This document shows positions 20,442-30,343 of a DNA stretch of 64,000 nucleotides, in pieces. This DNA comes from Sugiyamaella lignohabitans. Lineage: Eukaryota; Ascomycota; Dipodascomycetes; Dipodascales; Trichomonascaceae. The translations under genes were made by a program, and so were the position numbers. The stretch lies in the NCBI RefSeq assembly GCF_001640025.1, contig NC_031674.1:930001-994000 (forward strand). The letters are read 5' to 3'. Every line of letters starts with the position of its first letter. Within the stretch, counting starts at the first letter, position 1. A model generated the notes under the pieces. The model saw only the letters and a list, made by a program, of their open reading frames with translations. It was not told the DNA's origin and made no database searches.

Positions 20442-22391
20442 TTACATGTCTCCTTTACCTCCAGAGGAAGACAAGCTAGTTGCGGTGTCTTCTTGGTACT
20501 GGTGCGTTGGCTTGTCCAGAACATCTTCTTCTCCATGATATCCTGTTTCCTCGTCGAGGATAGCGTTGTGATGGGGTAATTCTTGGGCAATCTTGACGAC
20601 ATCCCATGGAGTGCGAGGGTTGGATTTCTCGAAGATTTTATCAATCTCTTCAAGTGATCTTCCGGCTGTCTCTGGGTAAAAGATGTAGGTTGCAACCAGA
20701 ATCAACAGATTGAGGGCGGCAAATACAGTGTACGTGTAATAGTTGATATTGGCGAATGCGACTGGTGTAATCATCACAACCATGAAATTGAAACCTGCAA
20801 GTTAGAACTATGATCGAAACATTTCACTAAGACTCTTGTGTACTTACTCCAATTGGCGGCTGTAGAAGCACCTACTGATGCAGCTCTGACCTCCAGAGAT
20901 GCAATTTCAACGGGGTACAGCCATGTCATACCCAACCAACCGATAGCAAACTGTAGCACGTTAGTTTCATATTATCCCATTCTATTGCCATGATGATTTC
21001 ACTTACAAAGGTATTAAAGACAAAAAACAAAATGGCAGCGGCAATACCTGATCCAGAGTTGTTTCGTTCCGTTGCATCCCAGACTGTGATAGTAAGAAGA
21101 ACCATTGTAAGAGTCTGTCCAGCAGCACCAAACATCATTAGCTTTCTTCTTCCGACTCTCTCAATAGTATAAAATGCAATAAAGGATGCAAGGAAGTACT
21201 CTGTTCCATTACAAGCAGCTAGAATTCTGGCGTTCAAAGGACTTAATCCGATAGAAGTTTGATAAATGAATGCACTGTAGAATGTAATCTAGTGACGACA
21301 TGTTAGTAATGTGCCACCAATCAGTCTGGATTAGACTTCTTCTCGCATGATACCTACCAAATTGATTCCAGTCAGCTGTTGAGCGGCTTGGTTCCAAAAT
21401 CCGAGCATGGCACGGTGGAAATGCTTTTCGCGACCAAAGGTAAATAAACGTCTAATTGGAGCGTTGCTTCTCTCCTCATCAATGAGAGTAGCTACAATTT
21501 CTTCAATTTGAGCAGTGATAAGATGGTGGTCGGGTTCAACATCATCTAAAGCCGAAAAGATCAGTCGAGCTTCCTCTACTCGATCTTTCTTAATCAACCA
21601 TCTAGGCGAGTCAGGTAAGCTCTGTTGAAATGTTAGGAAATCTGAATTATAGTAAGTGGAACAGAATGAATGTATACTCACCAGCACAAAACAAACAATA
21701 ACAATGGCAAAAACAATTTGAAATGCAATAGGGAATCTCCAGTTAACACTGCCCTTGGCGAAAAAAAATCCAAAGTCAAGCCAGTAACTGATCATAATAC
21801 CTGCAGTGATCAGGGCACCTTCAACCATTACTAGCTTACCACGGACTTGGGGTTTAGCAATTTCACTTTGCCATAAAGGAGTCTTCAAATGTTAGTATCA
21901 TCCAAGAGCAAGAAGCAGGTAACAACTAGCAGTTCCACTTACCGTACTGGTGATAAATCCATTACCGATACCAGTGACAATTCTTCCAACGATTAGTTGT
22001 GCCAAGGAAAATGATGTACATTGTAGGGTGGCACCAATGGTCATGACAATAGCACCAACAAAAATCACCTTTCGACGACCAAACTGATCACCAAAACGCA
22101 TGGTGGCCAAAGCACCCATCAAACATCCGATCTCATATAAACTGACTACAGTTCCTTGAATAGTAGAATCATTCATTCTTGGAAACTGATCCAAGAACTC
22201 GGGTAGGGCCACTAAGCTCTCGGTTAGACTTTGAATTCTACTAAAAATCTTTAATTCTACTTACAAAGACCACCCATAACACCTTGGTCGAAACCAAACA
22301 ATAAAAATCCAACGCCAGCTATGATAGCCACAGCATTATTCAACTTCTTGCCTCGAAGGCCTAAAAATGACACTCGTTCACCACCGGACAT
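20442..22391 (-). CDS. MFS sugar/polyol transporter (7 exons)
   Basis: Exons 22391..22265, 22211..21943, 21882..21682, 21621..21358, 21288..21007, 20950..20848 and 20794..20442 give 532 codons, all junctions in phase. Six short introns have GTAAGT/GTGAGT/GTAGGT donors and CTAAC a few bases from AG. It is a 12-helix sugar porter (plasma membrane, proton or facilitated uptake). Signatures are GFLLFGFDQGVMGG (TM1), the PDSPRWLIKK loop, QQLTGIN (TM7, with CTG for the invariant Leu), FYTIERVGRRKLMMFG, TAANWSFNFMVVMITP and PETAGRSLEEID. The C-terminal tail is acidic/serine-rich. The substrate cannot be read from sequence. Mig1-like sites in its promoter and proximity to the erythritol genes make polyol or erythritol uptake a reasonable guess only. 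Confidence 0.9.
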
Positions 22392-22548
22392 AGTTTAATT
22401 TTCCTATATTTGAACCTTGGCCAAAGATGAACAACTTTAAAGATTACATCATCAAAAAGAGAAATTAACTCGTATTTATACAATACAATACAAATTGTGA
22501 GGAGCCCATCCACAAAAAGTGATTGAGGATATGATAAACTTCATACTA

Positions 22549-22903
22549 CCCCACCGTCCAGATCAGTCAATGATGTGCGTCAAGTTCAGGGGTCATGTAA
22601 TGACGTAGGGAAGCTGGCTTGTCGATCATGGTGGGGGTCGATACTATTGTATGGTATAGTGGAATGCATGATGCGGGGTAGATGAGCTGACGTGAAATCT
22701 CCGACACGGAAGTTGCTGTACTTGCTAAGTTATTTTTCATCTTGCATTTTACAAATTGCCAACAAACCATATTTAGTCAGTCAAAAAAACATAAACGTAT
22801 ACTTGCAGCTATGAGCTCCTTCGCCAAGTTCCGCTGTTGGCAACCATATATAGCCGAGCATTATACGGAATTAAGTTTCCGAAATGCATGAATTATTGCG
22901 GGG
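22549..22903 (-). promoter_or_regulatory. Mig1/Cre1-like sites upstream of sugar transporter
   Basis: Four matches to the SYGGGG/CCCCRS core: CCCCAC 22549..22554, GTGGGG 22631..22636, GCGGGG 22673..22678 and GCGGGG 22898..22903. The last is preceded by TTATT, as in the AT box of Mig1 sites. They lie 0.16-0.5 kb upstream of the transporter ATG. Repression by glucose is inferred. Confidence 0.4.
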
Positions 22904-23955
22904 TATTGATGTAGACTAACGTAGATTTTCGTCGTCTTTAACATTCAGTTCACACGGATGTCCCTGCCAGAACTGGTTACGGAACCGATGTTTCTGGAAA
23001 TCCCGCTACATTTGTCGACAGCTGTGAATATACATGCAGGGATTGACAGTATGAACTGTAAGATCAACACTCCAAATCGAAAAGTCCGACTTTGCCGCTT
23101 CTTGCCGTTTCGGTCTCGGTCAAGAGCAGTGCCGTATGAAAAGTAATCGTCAAACTCTGTAGATACCAACTAAAAATGCAGATTATAAATCGAAATTAGC
23201 TAAGTGAAGTGATGATATCAGTGCTTTCATGACAGCATGCTTTAGCAGGTGGTGAATAATGCGATATAAAATATATGAATCTGATACATTGTATATCATT
23301 TCAGATGGCAGTGTATTGAAGTTCAATGCACAATCTAGTTCGGTTAAATATCTTCAAACTAGTTTAAAGTTCGGTCCTCTGATGTTACAATGTATGTCGG
23401 AATCCTCCAAGTAGCCAAGATCAGCCTGGTCGTGCAACAGCTTACCAGTATAGGAAACGGACGATAGTAATGTTTCCACTTGTAGTTTTGTAGCATTTAT
23501 CAGGAAGTTGCTCTCCGGATTAACTAACGGTGTGAAAAGGTTCAAGAGTTACTTGACCAGCACCTGCAAGGGCTTCAAAGTGGCCACTGAGTAGTGATAT
23601 AGAACAGGAATAGTAGCAACCGTTTATACTCACTACAAGCAGTTTTACTGCTGTGTTGTACCTCTTCTCTCCACGTCTTATTACTGTGTATGATAAATGT
23701 GGAATGTATTTAGAGAAATAGAATTGAGCACACTGTTCCGTAGCTTGGAACAATGTCCATATAATTATAAAGAGGGTGTTTCAGATATTCCATCCAGGGT
23801 CGCCACCTCGCACTTGGCCGGTAAAATGAACCATGTCAAGTCATGATTCTAGTGAAAAACTTGGACGTCTAATCAATGACGAGCAGCCTCTCTTTCCAGA
23901 TGGTAGATAACCCAGATGATCCCATATTGGCGAGATCCACTCGGGTAGGGGGTCT

Positions 23956-24091
23956 GCCTCCGGCGGCTGGGGTTCCGCCCTAGACCCCGCTGCTCGTCTC
24001 GCTTCCCTCGAGTCATTCATTTAAGGGTCCCAGATGACTCCTGCGAAGCAGGAGCAACGGGGTCTGGGGCAGCGCCCCAGCCGCCGGAGGC
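23956..24091. repeat. GC element, full length, orientation B
   Basis: Full element with slightly degenerate h2 (CTCGTCTCGCTTCCCTCGAG) and intact h1. It lies in the long gene-free region. Confidence 0.9.
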
Positions 24092-24253
24092 AGGACCGGC
24101 AGGGCCTACCTGAAATTCAGCTAGAATAGGGCCACAGGCATTATCACTACTCTACAGGTCTCTTTGTGAGGTGAAACGGGCATACTCTGATTATAATACT
24201 GAATGTGCGTGAGTTACTCAAGTATCCTGTTACTATAAGATACATGTCCTCGT

Positions 24254-24317
24254 GCCTCCGGCGGCTGGGGCTCCGCCCCAGACCCTGGTTGCTCCTGCTT
24301 CGCAGGAGATGGCTGGG
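24254..24317. repeat. GC element, left half
   Basis: Outer arm plus perfect h1 and the first bases of the centre (GGCTGGG). The h2 half and second arm are absent. Confidence 0.88.
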
Positions 24318-24423
24318 TTCTTATTAAATGTCCTTGAAGCAGCAGCATGTTAATCTAAGACCGTTCTCATAAAATGAAAAGGTGACCTAACTGGGGAAAG
24401 TTACTCTCAAGACTAAAAGTTAA

Positions 24424-24463
24424 ATAAAAGTAGTTGTCAATCAGCCTTAACAACTACTTTTAT
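24424..24463. repeat. Perfect 14-bp inverted repeat
   Basis: The arms ATAAAAGTAGTTGT and its exact reverse complement are separated by a 12-nt loop. It could form a hairpin in RNA or cruciform in DNA. No gene is adjacent, so a terminator role is not supported. Confidence 0.7.
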
Positions 24464-25162
24464 CCTAGCAACAACTTTCCAACTAATTTCTCTGGACCTG
24501 GAGAGGATTCTCTATTATGGGATCATGGCATTCCTGTCAAGATCAAGTTCGTGACTTAAGATCAAGTTAAAATAGCGCATATATCTGCACTCATCACACC
24601 TAGAACGACTCTGGTGCCTATCAACGTAACGGTAGCCTGCTATCTCTTATCTGAGGATGAGCATCAAGGCACTTGTGAACAGCAGTAAAGCAGGTACAGA
24701 TGTAGCAGTCTTGCCAGTGATCACAACTAAACCACCAAATTAGCCTGTCTATACTTCACGAGTCACAACTCTCTAACTTTCTACTCTTGAAGGGTGAAGC
24801 TTCGCAGGAGCAATCTAATATATCGAGCTTAAACTCAACTTCATGAAGCTCCACCAAACACCTATTTCAACCTGAAGATCTTAGCGGATAATATTCAATG
24901 ATCCCCCGATCAGCTAACGATTCTTCTGCATATGCACATTAAGCGCACAGCAACGCATCTCCGGAATATCCTTATCAGGAATTCCTAAATTATTTGTTTT
25001 CTAGTGCTGCATCGGGAGGTTCGTGGGTCCACAGATGCCGTATTATTATCGGCCCATTGGACGGGAAAAGTGTCTCAATATATTCAGTGACCAGTTGATT
25101 ATCGATTTAAATTATTTTATTATATTTTACCCCACGCATTGTTCCCGGCTGTCCTACTTCGG

Positions 25163-25183
25163 CCGTCCCGTCCCGTCCCGTCC
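25163..25183. repeat. Short (CCCGT)n tandem repeat
   Basis: About four units of a 5-bp GC-rich repeat in otherwise AT-rich promoter-distal DNA, about 0.7 kb upstream of EYD1. Confidence 0.7.
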
Positions 25184-25608
25184 TCGCCCATGATAAACGA
25201 AGCTATCAGCCATTGTCCTAATCAAGAGATAAACCCATCATTCCCGTCAAAAATCAAATCCGTCTAACTCAAAATCCATATCAAGCATCTAAACACGGGA
25301 ACTACGAATTGAGCATTGAGATTCATTATTGATAGACTGATAGTCAGGGGGCACAGCTCTCAATTATGGATGCATTTCCAGAATTGGCCCACACGATTGG
25401 AGCCAGCTAAACTTTAACGAGATGATTTCTTTTTTGTCGAGCAGATCAAGTTCGTTATTAAGTCCTTATCATTGTAGCCACTATATTTTTAAGCTCAAAA
25501 GGAGAGCCCTCTTTTAGAAGTAAGCCTGCGAACCGCCATTGACGGTTCCTGAGCCCGGTTTGCCTATTATCCACATCCGGATATCAGCCCGCAGTCTACA
25601 GACAACCA

Positions 25609-25698
25609 CCCCACTAACCCCACTAGTCGTACCCTGGCTCACCCTGGCGCACCACCCCACTATTGGCAGCTTACCCCACTAATACAGGCACACCCCAC
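25609..25698 (+). promoter_or_regulatory. Cluster of five CCCCAC sites in EYD1 promoter
   Basis: CCCCAC occurs at 25609, 25618, 25655, 25674 and 25693, five times within 90 bp, 160-250 bp upstream of the EYD1 ATG. It equals the complement of the Mig1 core (SYGGGG). The copy at 25674 is followed by TAATA, matching the full consensus with its AT box. Glucose repression is the inferred role; an Adr1- or STRE-type zinc finger is an alternative. Confidence 0.5.
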
Positions 25699-25748
25699 CA
25701 CCAGCATACCACCACCACTGATTTATCCACACCACACCCAGTATTTAC

Positions 25749-25756
25749 TATATAAA
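25749..25756 (+). promoter_or_regulatory. TATA box of EYD1
   Basis: TATATAAA about 100 bp upstream of the EYD1 ATG, downstream of the CCCCAC cluster; position suits a strongly regulated promoter. Confidence 0.6.
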
Positions 25757-25857
25757 GGAGGATTTATATCTAGATTTAAAGAATAACCTACACTATATCA
25801 TCACAATCACAAGTCAATTTTTTTTTGATCTAATTTTTATATTTGTTATTTTATAAA

Positions 25858-26838
25858 ATGTCTCCTCCTGAAGAAACCGTTACTACCGGCAATAACTCGT
25901 CAGTTGCTGATGGCCCTCAAAAAGTGGTTCTTCCAATCACTCCATTCGAGACATATCCCAAAGCTAGAGCTGCTCCTAAGGAACTGATTGGAGTCGAGGC
26001 TGCTCTACACGCAGCTAAAAATCCGGATTTCCAGGCTGTTTCTACAATTGCCGGACAATTTTCTCTTAAAGATAAAGTCGCTATTGTTACTGGAGGTAAT
26101 TCTGGAATTGGTTTAGAATATTCAGTTGTGTTGGCCGAGTTGGGTGCTATTGTTTATGTGTTAGATTTGCCCGAAGCTCCCTCTGAAGACTATGCCGCTT
26201 GTAAGGCATATATCAAGAAACTTGCTACTGGAGGATCTCTTGAATACAGAGTGGCTAATGTGACGGACGGTCCAGGTATGGCTAAGGTCACACATGAGAT
26301 TGCTGAAACGCATGGTAGATTAGACGTTTGCATTGCTAATGCAGGAATCCTGGGCCCCGTGGTGGATTGTCATGAATATCCTGCAGACTGGTTCCGCAAG
26401 ATCATGGAAGTCAATGTCACGGGAGTCTTTTTGACAGCCCAAGCTGCCATTAAAGAGATGTTGGAGCGCAAAATCAAGGGGAGCGTCATTTTCACGGCGT
26501 CTATGAGCGGTAGCATCATCAACAAAGACATGCACTGGATTCCATATACCACCGCCAAGGCAGCTGTGGTTCAACTGGCCAAGGCATTTGCATGTGAAGT
26601 AGGAACAAACGAGATCCGAGTCAACTGTATTTCGCCAGGCCACATCCGCACCCGAATGACTGAAGCATATCTAGGAGTCGAGCCACTCATTGAAAACTGC
26701 TGGGCCGCACAAAACCCTATGAACAGACTGGGCTCCGTCTACGAGCTCCGTGGCACAGTCGCCTACCTTGCCAGCGATGCCTCGACCTACACAACCGGCC
26801 ACGATCTCCAAGTGTGCGGTGGACACACTGCCTGGTAA
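25858..26838 (+). CDS. EYD1: Short-chain dehydrogenase, probable erythritol dehydrogenase
   Basis: Expected to oxidise erythritol to erythrulose, the first step of the pathway encoded by the cluster. It has 326 codons from ATG 25858 (MSPPEETVTT); the open frame extends five codons upstream only to a TTG. It is a classical SDR with an N-terminal extension of about 65 residues. The cofactor motif TGGNSGIG is at about 78-85, IANAG at about 161-165, a catalytic Ser in TASMSGS (Ser215/217), and Tyr230-x3-Lys234 (YTTAK). The core resembles D-arabinitol 2-dehydrogenases and sorbose reductases. The assignment to erythritol rests on its position: it ends a five-gene block in the same order as the Y. 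lipolytica erythritol locus. The promoter has a TATA box and five CCCCAC sites. The stop is 45 bp from a GC element. Confidence 0.82.
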   Translation: MSPPEETVTTGNNSSVADGPQKVVLPITPFETYPKARAAPKELIGVEAALHAAKNPDFQAVSTIAGQFSLKDKVAIVTGGNSGIGLEYSVVLAELGAIVYVLDLPEAPSEDYAACKAYIKKLATGGSLEYRVANVTDGPGMAKVTHEIAETHGRLDVCIANAGILGPVVDCHEYPADWFRKIMEVNVTGVFLTAQAAIKEMLERKIKGSVIFTASMSGSIINKDMHWIPYTTAKAAVVQLAKAFACEVGTNEIRVNCISPGHIRTRMTEAYLGVEPLIENCWAAQNPMNRLGSVYELRGTVAYLASDASTYTTGHDLQVCGGHTAW

Positions 26839-26883
26839 ATCACCCGTGTACCCAAAATAAACAGTACCATCAAAAGGACACCT

Positions 26884-27019
26884 GCCTCCGGCGGCTGGGG
26901 CTCCGCCCCAGACCCCGTGGCTCCTGCTTCGCAGGAGATTGCTGGGACCGTAGACGGACCGACTCGAGCGGAGCGAGAGGAGCAGCGGGGTCTGGGGCGG
27001 AGCCCCAGCCGCCGGAGGC
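26884..27019. repeat. GC element, full length, orientation A
   Basis: One of the best-preserved copies: arm, perfect h1, GCTGGGACC, h2, arm. It lies between the convergent stops of EYD1 (26838) and EYI2 (27086), inside the erythritol cluster. Confidence 0.93.
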
Positions 27020-27085
27020 ACACCACCAGAACCTGGATAATTATGTACATTAATTTTTAATATTAGAAATCATTGGCACGAGGTT

Positions 27086-27586
27086 TTAGCAGCCGTTGAT
27101 TTGAGAGGGTGCGTCGTTGGCGTTGGCATTTTCGTAGTTGACAATCTCGGCGACCTTCTCTGCACTAGCCGAGCTGGTGTCGAACTCATAAGTCATCCAT
27201 TCTTTGGCCAGACGGCGAGCGAGCTCGATTCCGACCACTCTCTGGCCCATACATAGGATTTGAGCGTTGTTACTGAGAATACTTCGTTCAACACTGAATG
27301 AATCGTGAGCAGTTACAGCTCTGATGCCCTTGACTTTGTTGGCAGCAATGGCTACACCCAAACCAGTGCCGCAGATGAGAATAGCACGGTCCGCTTCTCC
27401 ATTGGCGACTTTTTCAGCAGCAGCAATGGCAACTGAAGGATACGCTTTAGAGTCTTTAGAATGCTCGACACCGACGTCAATGACTTGACTGACGGATGGC
27501 AACTTTTCCAGGTCGGCCTTGATAGCGTTCTTGTAATCGCATCCAGCGTTGTCACAACCAACGACAATTTTGTATTGACGAGCCAT
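27086..27586 (-). CDS. EYI2: RpiB-family isomerase, probable erythrulose-4-phosphate isomerase
   Basis: Expected to convert D-erythrulose 4-phosphate to D-erythrose 4-phosphate, feeding the pentose phosphate pathway. It has 166 codons, single exon, ATG 27586. It is an RpiB/LacAB fold. The catalytic cysteine lies in [15 protein letters not shown] (Cys72) and the ring-opening histidine in TAHDSFSVE (His94). The [13 protein letters not shown] block is conserved. The C-terminus is slightly extended ([17 protein letters not shown]). By family alone it could be ribose-5-phosphate isomerase B. Linkage to a dihydroxyacetone-kinase-type kinase and a TIM-like isomerase parallels EryI/Eyi2 in erythritol pathways. 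It shares a divergent promoter with EYK1. Confidence 0.82.
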   Translation of the reverse strand: MARQYKIVVGCDNAGCDYKNAIKADLEKLPSVSQVIDVGVEHSKDSKAYPSVAIAAAEKVANGEADRAILICGTGLGVAIAANKVKGIRAVTAHDSFSVERSILSNNAQILCMGQRVVGIELARRLAKEWMTYEFDTSSASAEKVAEIVNYENANANDAPSQINGC

Positions 27587-27774
27587 TTTCGTTATTAGAT
27601 TTTACTAGTGACGGTAGAGATACCTGGATGATAACTAGTCATCTCGGATCTGATAGCCATGACAATATAAATACAATATCACCAACCAGTTTATTACCCC
27701 CAAACTGATCCGGTTATTTAGAACGCATGCACAGGGGGGATGCCGTAATGGGTAGTCCCGGTGTCGCGCACGGG

Positions 27775-28065
27775 GTGGGGGTGGGGGCAAAACGCAAAAA
27801 GTAACTGTTATCTTTTACCGTGCCCCCAGCGCTATGCGTGTATTGGACTGGTTCTGGGGAGGGGGGGAGTGCTGCCTCCGGCGGCTGGGGCTCCGCCCCA
27901 GACCCCGTGGCTCCTCTCGCTGCGCTCGAGTCGGTTCCGCCAGTGGAATGGGCTACTATTAATCACCCTGCAAATTCTGTTAAACCCCTCCTCCACTAAT
28001 TCCCCTCTTCTAAACCCTGCCCCACTGCCCCACTATTTTAGCCCCAATGCATGTTGCTCCCCCAC
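27775..28065. promoter_or_regulatory. Mig1-like sites in EYI2/EYK1 divergent promoter
   Basis: GTGGGG at 27775 and 27781, and CCCCAC at 28020, 28028 and 28060. The copy at 28028 is followed by TATTTTA, a perfect match to the Mig1 core plus AT box. STRE-like CCCCT occurs at about 27985-28008. A half GC element separates the two groups. Confidence 0.5.
27874..27940. repeat. GC element, left half (h2 type)
   Basis: Outer arm followed by h2 in reverse orientation (CTCCTCTCGCTGCGCTCGAG), then truncation. It sits in the divergent EYI2/EYK1 promoter. Confidence 0.88.
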
Positions 28066-28230
28066 TATTGAAGTATGGATTATCAGGAACCTAAATGACC
28101 GGGATTTCCTATTTGTGTCTACCGGCAACCCTTCACTATGTGAATCAGGTGAATCTTGGGAATCTTGGGATTCATGTAAATAGATAGATAAATAACCTTC
28201 AAATCATCGAATTGATCTGTCACCACTACA

Positions 28231-29997
28231 ATGTCCACAAAACATTTTTTTCCTAATCAAAATGGACTGGTTGTAAGGGCTCTGAAAGGTGTCGCCTCTC
28301 AAAATCCTAGTTTGGGTGTATTGGAAAGTGACAAAGTCCTGTTCCATCTGGATCATGATTCTTCAAAAGTATCGCTACTTTCAGGAGGAGGCTCTGGTCA
28401 TGAACCTGCTCATAGTGGATACGTTGGCAAAGGCATGCTGGCAGCTGCTGTGTGTGGTGATGTATTTGCCAGTCCAAATACAAAACAGATCATGAATGCT
28501 TGTAAAGTAGTTGGATCTGACGACGGATATATTTTCATTGTTACCAATTATACAGGAGACATGCTACATTTTGGTTTGGCATGTGAAAAGATTAAAAGTC
28601 ATGGCACAAAGGTTGCTCTTATCAAGTCTGCAGATGATGTCTCAGTGGGGCGCACAATGGGTGGATCCGTCGGAAGACGTGGTTTGAGTGGTACCATTGT
28701 CATCAACAAGGTTCTCGGAGGAGCTGCTGAAGCAGGTTCTTCTTTCGAGGTGGTAGAGGAATTGGGCCATGCCATTGCCTCAAATATTGTGACGATTGGT
28801 GCTGGTTTAGACCATTGTCATGTACCAGGTAATTCTGAAGAGTTTGGTGGTTTGGGCCCTGAAGAATGTGAAATTGGTCTGGGTATTCATAATGAACCAG
28901 GCGTGACCAGACTGGACGAAATTCCTCCTATCGAAAGTCTTGTCAAGTCTTTACTGGGATATCTTTTAGATCAGTCAGATAGCGACAGGAGTTTTGTCAA
29001 GATCGAGTCCACCGACAAAGTGGCCTTGATGATAAATAATCTCGGCGGCCTATCTATAATTGAGCAGAATGCAATTGTAGAAGTTGTTCTGGATAAGCTG
29101 TCTTCGGAATATGGTATTGTTCCTATCAGGGTATTTGCTGGTCACTTTATGACCTCGTTAAATGCACCTTCTTTCTCAATCACTCTACTTAATATCACCC
29201 AGTCGGTGACAAAAGGAACCTCAGAATCAAAAATTATCGAGTATCTCGATGCACCTACTGATGCTGTGAACTGGCCAAGTAATCATTACAAGACATCTAG
29301 ACCAATTGACCTGAAATCTCAAGTCAAATCACTGCCCAAGTCAGATGATAATGTCGAGAAACGAACTTTGGATTTGCTTGTTGATCCATCTGTGCTTGAA
29401 TCTAAATTGAGAACCGCATCAAACAATTTAATCTCTGCTGAACCTGATTTGACGAAATGGGATACAAAGATGGGGGATGGAGACTGTGGTAAAACTCTTG
29501 AATCAGGAGCCATGGCTTTGCTGAGATCACTAGACTCTGGATTAGCTAGTCCTGGTTCTATTATTGATGTTCTAGAGAGGATTGTCGATATCACTGAAGA
29601 AAACATGGGTGGTACTTTGGGTGCTATTTTCGGTATTTATTTTGCCTCCTTCTCATCCTCCTTGAAACACATTGTCAGCACAAATCCTAATAGTGATGCA
29701 CTTAAGATCTTGGCGCAATCGGCTAATGAAGCATTGGATAATTTGAGATTGCACACAGCAGCTAAAGAAGGTGATCGCACAGTTATGGATGTTCTAATTC
29801 CATTCTGTAAAGCACTTGTGAGCAATTATGATTTGAAAGAAGCCCTTGAGGAAGCGCATCAAGCGGCCGAAAAAACTAAAACACTCGTACCAAAACTTGG
29901 TCGCGCTACTTATGTTGGAGGAGTCAGTGAAATGACCGTGTTCCCTCCTGACCCTGGTGCCTGGGCCTTGTATGAGATCTTAAAAGGCATTTTATAA
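28231..29997 (+). CDS. EYK1: Dak-family kinase, probable erythrulose kinase
   Basis: ATP-dependent kinase expected to phosphorylate L-erythrulose to its 1-phosphate. It has 588 codons, single exon, ATG 28231. The N-terminal DhaK domain (about 1-335) has SGGGSGHEPAHSGYVG (about 50-66), FIVTNYTGD (about 105), and HCHVPGN ... LGIHNEPG (about 190-230), which includes the histidine that binds the keto-sugar covalently in this family. The C-terminal DhaL domain (about 385-588) has the ATP/Mg motif KMGDGDCGKTL (about 411) and ENMGGTLGAIFGIYF. Length and layout equal yeast Dak1/Dak2 (about 590). Sequence alone does not separate dihydroxyacetone from erythrulose kinase. The neighbouring isomerases and regulator favour erythrulose kinase. 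Confidence 0.85.
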   Translation: MSTKHFFPNQNGLVVRALKGVASQNPSLGVLESDKVLFHLDHDSSKVSLLSGGGSGHEPAHSGYVGKGMLAAAVCGDVFASPNTKQIMNACKVVGSDDGYIFIVTNYTGDMLHFGLACEKIKSHGTKVALIKSADDVSVGRTMGGSVGRRGLSGTIVINKVLGGAAEAGSSFEVVEELGHAIASNIVTIGAGLDHCHVPGNSEEFGGLGPEECEIGLGIHNEPGVTRLDEIPPIESLVKSLLGYLLDQSDSDRSFVKIESTDKVALMINNLGGLSIIEQNAIVEVVLDKLSSEYGIVPIRVFAGHFMTSLNAPSFSITLLNITQSVTKGTSESKIIEYLDAPTDAVNWPSNHYKTSRPIDLKSQVKSLPKSDDNVEKRTLDLLVDPSVLESKLRTASNNLISAEPDLTKWDTKMGDGDCGKTLESGAMALLRSLDSGLASPGSIIDVLERIVDITEENMGGTLGAIFGIYFASFSSSLKHIVSTNPNSDALKILAQSANEALDNLRLHTAAKEGDRTVMDVLIPFCKALVSNYDLKEALEEAHQAAEKTKTLVPKLGRATYVGGVSEMTVFPPDPGAWALYEILKGIL

Positions 29998-30343
29998 CTT
30001 TATTTAACTCTATGAAATACGAAATACACTTAATACTAACTGAGCTTGGATCATTGATAAAATCTCTCGTTGGTCTAACCCCACAAAGCAAAGTTGTTGC
30101 CAAACGGCTCGAAACCCTTCAAAAATATCCGAACAAAATTTCAATTGTCCTTTGTAGCTTATTTCGCTTATTTCTATAGTACTATATATGTATCTAGACT
30201 CTGTTCCTATTAGGTAAGTATTTATAATGGCGAACTTAAGAGTCCCAAATGTTCCTACCTATAAAAGGGCCGATCTCCCCCCACATTCTATTCCACCGCC
30301 CTTGTACTGGTGGTTATATACCATATCAACCAAATCAAATAAA
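29998..30343. promoter_or_regulatory. EYI1 promoter region
   Basis: 346 bp between EYK1 and EYI1. It contains CCCCAC at 30079 and 30279, and a TATA box TATAAAAG at 30260..30267, 77 bp before the EYI1 ATG. An upstream in-frame ATG at 30227 precedes the TATA box and is therefore probably not translated. Confidence 0.55.

Larger units (their letters stand above)
22392..25857. other. Gene-free 3.4-kb region before EYD1
   Basis: This is the divergent space between the sugar transporter and EYD1. It contains two GC elements (23956 full, 24254 half), a 14-bp perfect inverted repeat (24424..24463), a (CCCGT)n run near 25163 and Mig1-like sites at both ends. No open frame or spliced gene could be supported. 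Confidence 0.55.

Noticed and set aside
22567..22770. 67-codon minus-strand frame upstream of the transporter
   Set aside because: No domain, no splice partner and non-coding composition. The region is better explained as promoter.
30227..30343. Upstream ATG giving EYI1 a 39-residue extension
   Set aside because: The TATA box TATAAAAG lies within it, and the TIM fold starts normally at the ATG at 30344.
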